From Paracoccaceae bacterium (GTDB lineage Bacteria > Pseudomonadota > Alphaproteobacteria > Rhodobacterales > Rhodobacteraceae), in contig DAOUPC010000092.1 of assembly GCA_030626365.1 (NCBI GenBank), positions 1 to 9,351 of the forward strand: a DNA stretch of 9,351 nucleotides, given 5' to 3'. The translations under genes were made by a program, and so were the position numbers. Within the stretch, counting starts at the first letter, position 1, and each line of letters starts with the position of its first letter. The notes under the pieces are model-generated. The model had not been told where the DNA came from. It saw nothing but the letters and a program-made list of their open reading frames with translations, and made no database searches. This document shows positions 5,447 through 9,351 of the stretch, piece by piece.

Positions 5447-6079
5447 ATGGATAAACCTGATTACAGCCTTGAAGCCGAAGCCCTTGACCGGGGGTATATT
5501 CGCATTGCCGGCGTTGACGAGGTCGGGCGCGGGCCGCTGGCCGGTCCGGTCACAGCCGCCGCCGTCATTCTGGACCCTGCCGCAATCCCCGCCGGGCTGA
5601 ACGATTCCAAAAAGCTGACGGCGCGGGCGCGCGCGGTGCTGGCCGAAATCCTGCATGAACAGGCCCAGGTATCGATTGCCCATGCCAGTGTGCAAGAGAT
5701 TGATGAAATCAACATTCTGCGCGCCAGCCATCTGGCGATGGAGCGCGCGGTGGCCGCGCTGAACCCTGCGCCTGACTTTCTGTTGATTGACGGAAACCTG
5801 ATTCCGCGTGGTCTGACAATTCCGGCGCAGGCGGTGATCAAGGGGGATGCCCGTTCGGTGTCGATTTCGGCGGCCTCAATTGTGGCCAAAATATGTCGCG
5901 ACGGTATCATGGTGGATTTGGCGCAACAGCATCCCGGTTATGGCTGGGAAACCAACGCCGGTTATCCGTCAAAAAGTCACAAGCTGGCGCTGCAAAATCT
6001 GGGTGTTACCCCTCACCATAGACGTTCGTTTAAACCGGTCCACAATATCTTGTATCAAGGTAAATCCGTAAGTACCTGA
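5447..6079 (+). CDS. rnhB: Ribonuclease HII
   Basis: RNase HII cuts the RNA strand of RNA-DNA hybrids and removes single misincorporated ribonucleotides, using two metal ions. The 210-aa protein has the normal length. The catalytic DEDD set is complete: D24 and E25 in GVDEVGRGPLAGP, D115 in LLIDGN, and D152 in the SIVAKICRD segment. NDSKKL (52-57) and KGDARSVSISAASI (from 132) are further signatures, and the GYGWETNAGYPS substrate-binding loop is present near 164-175. I chose the start at 5447 because residues before it (open to 5369) have no family counterpart and overlap the terminator hairpin. The Shine-Dalgarno is weak. ccrM follows after about 90 bp. From memory, the rnhB-ccrM neighbourhood is common in alphaproteobacteria. 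Confidence 0.96.
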   Translation: MDKPDYSLEAEALDRGYIRIAGVDEVGRGPLAGPVTAAAVILDPAAIPAGLNDSKKLTARARAVLAEILHEQAQVSIAHASVQEIDEINILRASHLAMERAVAALNPAPDFLLIDGNLIPRGLTIPAQAVIKGDARSVSISAASIVAKICRDGIMVDLAQQHPGYGWETNAGYPSKSHKLALQNLGVTPHHRRSFKPVHNILYQGKSVST

Positions 6080-6121
6080 TTCAATAAAGAATTTGACGCC
6101 GAATCAGCAATGAATCATTCT
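6078..6121 (+). promoter_or_regulatory. ccrM leader with three GANTC sites and candidate promoter
   Basis: GANTC, the CcrM target, occurs at 6078-6082 (GATTC), 6101-6105 and 6112-6116 (GAATC), and once more at 6216-6220 inside the gene. A weak -35/-10 pair, TTGACG (6093-6098) and CATTCT (6116-6121), has 17-bp spacing and places two sites between or against the elements. The third site sits in an 11-bp palindrome, AATGAATCATT (6109-6119). In Caulobacter, GANTC methylation near the ccrM promoter affects its expression; the same is inferred here. No CtrA-type TTAA-N7-TTAA site was seen. Confidence 0.55.
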
Positions 6122-6136
6122 GTCTGCAACCAACGA

Positions 6137-6150
6137 GCGTAAAAATACGC
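6137..6150. repeat. Short palindrome in ccrM leader
   Basis: GCGTA (6137-6141) and TACGC (6146-6150) flank AAAA, giving a perfect 14-bp inverted repeat that ends 8 nt before the GAGG ribosome-binding site (6159-6162). It could be a small operator or an RNA hairpin in the leader. Only the symmetry is seen. Confidence 0.4.
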
Positions 6151-6168
6151 CAAGGACAGAGGCAGAAA

Positions 6169-7272
6169 ATGACCAAAACCAAAACCAAGGATGCGGCGGT
6201 ACTCCCGTTGAATACGATTCTGGATGGCGATTGTATTGAGGCGATGAATTCATTGCCCGAGGGGTCGATTGACCTGATCTTTGCCGACCCCCCCTATAAT
6301 CTGCAACTCAAGGGTCAGTTGCATCGCCCGGACAATTCCCAGGTTGATGCCGTGGATGACCACTGGGACCAATTTTCGTCGTTTGCGGCTTACGATACGT
6401 TTACCAAAAGCTGGCTCAAGGCGGCGCGCCGATTGCTTAAGCCCAACGGGGCGATCTGGGTGATCGGATCTTATCACAACATCTTTCGGGTGGGCACGGC
6501 GTTGCAGGATGCCGGATACTGGATTCTGAATGACGTGGTGTGGCGCAAATCCAACCCGATGCCGAATTTCCGGGGCAAACGGTTCACCAATGCACACGAG
6601 ACAATGATCTGGGCCTCTAAGCAGGAAGGTGGCAAGTACACGTTCAACTATGAGGCACTGAAGGCGCTGAACGAAGGTATCCAGATGCGCAGCGACTGGG
6701 TGCTGCCAATCTGTACCGGACACGAACGAATTAAGAATGATGCCGGCGACAAGGCACATCCGACCCAAAAACCCGAAAGCCTGTTGCACCGGATACTGGT
6801 CGGATCGACCAACCCCGGTGATGTGGTGCTGGACCCGTTCTTTGGCACCGGTACAACCGGGGCCGTGGCCAAGATGCTGGGGCGTGATTTCATCGGTATT
6901 GAACGCGAAGAAGCCTATCGCAAGGTGGCCGAAAAACGTATCGCCAAGGTGCGCAAATTTGACCGCGAGGCGTTGCAGGTCAGTGCATCCAAGCGGGCCG
7001 AACCACGGGTGCCGTTTGGCCAGTTGGTTGAACGCGGCATGCTGCGTCCGGGCGAAGAACTGTATTCCATGAACAAGCGTCACAAGGCCAAGGTACGGGC
7101 CGATGGCACGCTGATCGGGGATGACATCAAAGGATCAATCCATCAGGTGGGGGCGGCATTGGAAGGCGCGCCCAGTTGCAATGGCTGGACCTATTGGTGC
7201 TTTAAGCGCGAAGGCAAAAAGGTGCCAATCGACATTCTGCGCCAGCAGATACGTTCGGAAATGGCCAACTAA
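6169..7272 (+). CDS. ccrM: Cell-cycle-type DNA adenine-N6 methyltransferase (GANTC)
   Basis: CcrM methylates the adenine in GANTC using S-adenosylmethionine. In alphaproteobacteria it is an orphan methyltransferase, without a partner nuclease, acting in cell-cycle control. The 367-aa product has beta-class order: catalytic DPPY at 40-43 first, and the AdoMet-binding FGTGTT (225-230) late. HPTQKP (197-202) precedes the AdoMet motif, as usual. The C-terminal region (about 280-365, including SIHQVGAALEGAPSCNGWTYWCF) matches the extra CcrM DNA-recognition (RAMA-type) domain absent from HinfI-like restriction methylases. The GAGG at 6159-6162 supports the start. No restriction gene is adjacent. 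The upstream GANTC cluster suggests methylation-sensitive autoregulation, and the gene ends at a strong terminator (7397-7423). Confidence 0.95.
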   Translation: MTKTKTKDAAVLPLNTILDGDCIEAMNSLPEGSIDLIFADPPYNLQLKGQLHRPDNSQVDAVDDHWDQFSSFAAYDTFTKSWLKAARRLLKPNGAIWVIGSYHNIFRVGTALQDAGYWILNDVVWRKSNPMPNFRGKRFTNAHETMIWASKQEGGKYTFNYEALKALNEGIQMRSDWVLPICTGHERIKNDAGDKAHPTQKPESLLHRILVGSTNPGDVVLDPFFGTGTTGAVAKMLGRDFIGIEREEAYRKVAEKRIAKVRKFDREALQVSASKRAEPRVPFGQLVERGMLRPGEELYSMNKRHKAKVRADGTLIGDDIKGSIHQVGAALEGAPSCNGWTYWCFKREGKKVPIDILRQQIRSEMAN

Positions 7273-7396
7273 AGCATGTCGCGTTCACGGCACCGGGTGA
7301 ATACCTGAGCCGCACTGACCGCGACACGCCATAGTTTCCCCCTAAATCCAAAGAATACCGCCGGTGCCTGTGGTCTGTCGCAGGTGCCGCACCTTA
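7273..7396 (+). other. Non-coding ccrM 3' region with long-range inverted repeats
   Basis: No convincing gene is present. Several perfect complementarities are seen: TGTCGCG (7277-7283) with CGCGACA (7320-7326), enclosing TTCAC (7284-7288) with GTGAA (7297-7301); GGCACCGG (7289-7296) with CCGGTGCC (7361-7368); and AGGTG/CACCT (7382-7394). Some of these are mutually exclusive. Together with the terminator just downstream, they could form a structured 3' UTR or small RNA. No promoter was identified. Confidence 0.3.
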
Positions 7397-7423
7397 CCCC
7401 GCCCTTTGTGGCGGGGTTTTTTT
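7397..7423 (+). terminator. Strong intrinsic terminator after ccrM
   Basis: CCCCGCC (7397-7403) and GGCGGGG (7410-7416) make a perfect 7-bp GC stem with a 6-nt loop (CTTTGT), followed by seven T residues (7417-7423). It is a textbook intrinsic terminator, separating ccrM from ade. Confidence 0.93.
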
Positions 7424-7490
7424 GGTTTGGAATACGAACTTGGAAGGCCGCAGGGGTTGCACATAGGTCAGCAATCATGACAATTGGTCC

Positions 7491-9299
7491 ATGCAACAAA
7501 CCCCCTTCCCCAGCTGGCCCGATACCGCCCCTCAACTGATCGCTGTTGCCACCGGTCGTGAACCTGCCGACATGGTTGTTCGCGGTGGCATATGGGTCAA
7601 TGTTCACACCCGAGAGACCCTGCCAAACCATGATGTGGCCATTGTTGCCGGTCGGATTGCCTATGTCGGTCCCGACGCATCCTATTGCACCGGGCCTGAT
7701 ACGCAGGTGATCGAGGCGAACGGGCGCTATATCATGCCGGGCCTGTGTGATGCGCATATGCATATTGAATCCGGCATGCTGACCCCGGCCGAATTTGCCC
7801 GCGCGGTGATCCCGCATGGCACCACGTCGATGTTCACCGACCCGCATGAGATTGCCAATGTGCTGGGGCTGGACGGCGTGCGGATGATGCACGACGAGGC
7901 GCTGATGCAGCCCGTCAATATATTTACCCAGATGCCGTCCTGTGCGCCCTCTGCGCCGGGATTAGAGACAACAGGCATGGAAATTTCGCCCGAGGACGTG
8001 GCCGAGGCGATGAACTGGCCGGGTATCGTGGGTCTGGGCGAAATGATGAACTTTCCCGGTGTGTCCAATGCCGACCCCAAGATGCTGGCCGAAATCGCGG
8101 CGACGCAAAACGCCGGCAAAACCGTAGGGGGGCATTATGCCTCGCCTGATCTGGGGGTGGGGTTTGCCGGGTATGTGGCCGGTGGGCCGGCGGACGATCA
8201 CGAAGGCACCTGCGAGGCAGACGCCATTGCAAGGGTGCGTCAGGGGATGCGTTCGATGATGCGACTGGGCAGCGCGTGGTACGATGTGGAAAGCCAGATC
8301 ACCGCGGTGACTGAAAAGGGTCTGGACCCAAGGAACTTTATCTTGTGCACCGACGACAGCCATTCGGGCACTTTGGTGAATGACGGTCATATGAACCGCG
8401 TGGTGCGCCATGCGATTGCCTGTGGTTGTGACCCGCTGGTGGCGCTGCAAATGGCGACGATCAACACCGCCACGCATTTCGGGCTGGAACGTGAAATAGG
8501 CTCTGTTACGCCCGGACGGCGGGCAGATATCATTCTGACGTCGGATCTGACCACGTTGCCGATCGAACAGGTGATTGCCCGCGGGCAGGTGGTGGCCGAG
8601 GATGGTAAATGTCTGGTTGAGTGCCCACATTACGATTGGCCGGATACGGTGCGTAATACGGTGCATCTGGGCCATGATCTGACCGCGACCGACTTTGAAA
8701 TTACCGCCCCCGACGGGGCCAACACGGCGCGCGCCAACGTTATTGGTGTGGTGGAAAATCAGGCCCCGACAAAGGCGCTTCAGGCTGATCTGGACGTCCG
8801 CGAGGGGCTTGTTGAACCTGACGAGGCGGCGGGCGTTTGCCAGATCGCGTTGGTTGAACGCCACCGGGCGACGGGTGGTGTGACCAATGGGTTCGTGTCC
8901 GGGTTTGGCTATACGGGCAAAATGGCCATGGCCTCGACCGTGGCGCATGACAGTCACCACATGATCGTGGTTGGCACGGACCGTGCGCAGATGGCGCTGG
9001 CGGCCAACCGGTTGGCCGAGGTGGGCGGCGGCGTTACCGTGTTTCGTGATGGCACGGAACTGGCGTTGGTCGAACTGCCGATTGCCGGGTTGATGTCCGA
9101 TCACGCCGCAACGCAGGTCGCGGCCAAGGCCGAGGCGATGATGCAGGCGATGCGCGACTGCGGGTGTGATCTGAACAATGCCTATATGCAGCATTCGCTG
9201 CTGGCGCTGGTGGTCATCCCGGAACTAAGGATTTCTGATCTGGGCCTGATCGATGTGCGAAAATTCGAAAAGATCGATCTGTTAGAGCCGCAATCATGA
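7491..9299 (+). CDS. ade: Adenine deaminase
   Basis: Adenine deaminase hydrolyses adenine to hypoxanthine and ammonia, for purine salvage or nitrogen release in the cytosol. At 602 aa it has the length of the bacterial Ade family. An N-terminal amidohydrolase domain carries the metal motif DAHMHIESG (H89, H91), then TDPHEIANV (H119, E120), H215 in GGHYAS, DDHEGT (H237) and the catalytic-region CTDD (about 287-289). The Ade-specific C-terminal domain is present, with GFVSGFG, SHHMIVVGTD and MALAANRLAEVGGG. The start at 7491 follows a terminator by 67 nt but has no clear Shine-Dalgarno. The N-terminus aligns in length with what I recall of relatives, so I keep it. Its stop (9297-9299) overlaps a following ATG by 4 nt, so it is the first gene of a further operon. 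Confidence 0.94.
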   Translation: MQQTPFPSWPDTAPQLIAVATGREPADMVVRGGIWVNVHTRETLPNHDVAIVAGRIAYVGPDASYCTGPDTQVIEANGRYIMPGLCDAHMHIESGMLTPAEFARAVIPHGTTSMFTDPHEIANVLGLDGVRMMHDEALMQPVNIFTQMPSCAPSAPGLETTGMEISPEDVAEAMNWPGIVGLGEMMNFPGVSNADPKMLAEIAATQNAGKTVGGHYASPDLGVGFAGYVAGGPADDHEGTCEADAIARVRQGMRSMMRLGSAWYDVESQITAVTEKGLDPRNFILCTDDSHSGTLVNDGHMNRVVRHAIACGCDPLVALQMATINTATHFGLEREIGSVTPGRRADIILTSDLTTLPIEQVIARGQVVAEDGKCLVECPHYDWPDTVRNTVHLGHDLTATDFEITAPDGANTARANVIGVVENQAPTKALQADLDVREGLVEPDEAAGVCQIALVERHRATGGVTNGFVSGFGYTGKMAMASTVAHDSHHMIVVGTDRAQMALAANRLAEVGGGVTVFRDGTELALVELPIAGLMSDHAATQVAAKAEAMMQAMRDCGCDLNNAYMQHSLLALVVIPELRISDLGLIDVRKFEKIDLLEPQS

Positions 9300-9351
9300 C
9301 CAATATGCATATCCCAGAAACCCTGCCCCCCCAATCGTTCACCGATGCAGG
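9296..9351 (+). CDS. Start of a further gene, cut by window end
   Basis: An ATG at 9296 overlaps the ade stop by 4 nt (ATGA), the same arrangement as in the pyr operon, and the frame stays open to the window end. Only about 18 residues are visible (MTNMHIPETLPPQSFTDAG), too few to identify. A purine-salvage partner such as AMP nucleosidase would fit what I recall of related genomes, but this is speculation. Confidence 0.5.
   Translation, partial: MTNMHIPETLPPQSFTDA

Noticed and set aside
6250..7083. 277-aa minus-strand frame opposite ccrM
   Set aside because: It lies wholly inside ccrM, whose motifs are complete; no recognisable protein features.
6169..7272. Restriction-modification system around the methyltransferase
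   Set aside because: No nuclease gene is adjacent, and the C-terminal extension is that of the orphan CcrM type.
7269..7892. 207-aa minus-strand frame over the ccrM-ade spacer
   Set aside because: It is mostly antisense to ade and reads through the strong terminator; no ribosome-binding site or domain.
7962..9194. 410-aa open frame on the minus strand opposite ade
   Set aside because: It is an antisense shadow of a secure gene; its composition (His, Arg, Gly) is that of a non-coding frame.

Overview
The window is GC-rich chromosomal DNA from an alphaproteobacterium, most likely a Rhodobacterales (Roseobacter-type) species. Three things point there: a CcrM-type GANTC methyltransferase next to rnhB, a pyrB / inactive pyrC / plsY cluster, and the sequence character of the PyrB and Ade proteins. 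No tRNA, rRNA, insertion sequence, phage gene or CRISPR array was seen. Most of the window is well-packed core metabolism, with one small accessory-looking patch in the middle.

Region 1 (1-3419, + strand) is a tight operon: pyrB (its 5' part lies outside the window), a 171-aa protein with a C-terminal membrane helix, a 125-aa two-helix membrane protein with a PH-like tail, a dihydroorotase homologue, and plsY. Adjacent genes overlap by 4, 4, 4 and 1 nt, so translation is probably coupled. The dihydroorotase homologue has lost most of its metal and substrate ligands. It is best read as a non-catalytic PyrC' partner of aspartate carbamoyltransferase, as described in Pseudomonas, rather than as a working dihydroorotase. 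A possible Cys-rich secreted small protein follows plsY (3429-3740).

Region 2 (about 3709-5408) holds a minus-strand pair. A 96-aa secreted protein (4443-4733) overlaps a membrane-anchored winged-helix regulator (3770-4471), and the pair appears to end in a terminator at 3709-3746. Facing away on the + strand is a 144-aa exported protein with four cysteines (4908-5342). The 174-bp divergent spacer carries two copies of a 19-bp direct repeat with start points 32 bp apart, a plausible operator. The + strand gene is followed by two hairpins, the second a good intrinsic terminator; their arms could also pair alternatively.

Region 3 (5447-7423) is rnhB (RNase HII) followed by ccrM. The ccrM leader holds three GANTC sites within 39 bp, which suggests regulation by the methyltransferase's own product. 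A strong intrinsic terminator closes ccrM at 7397-7423. Region 4 (7491-end) is ade (adenine deaminase), whose stop codon overlaps the start of a further gene cut off by the window edge.
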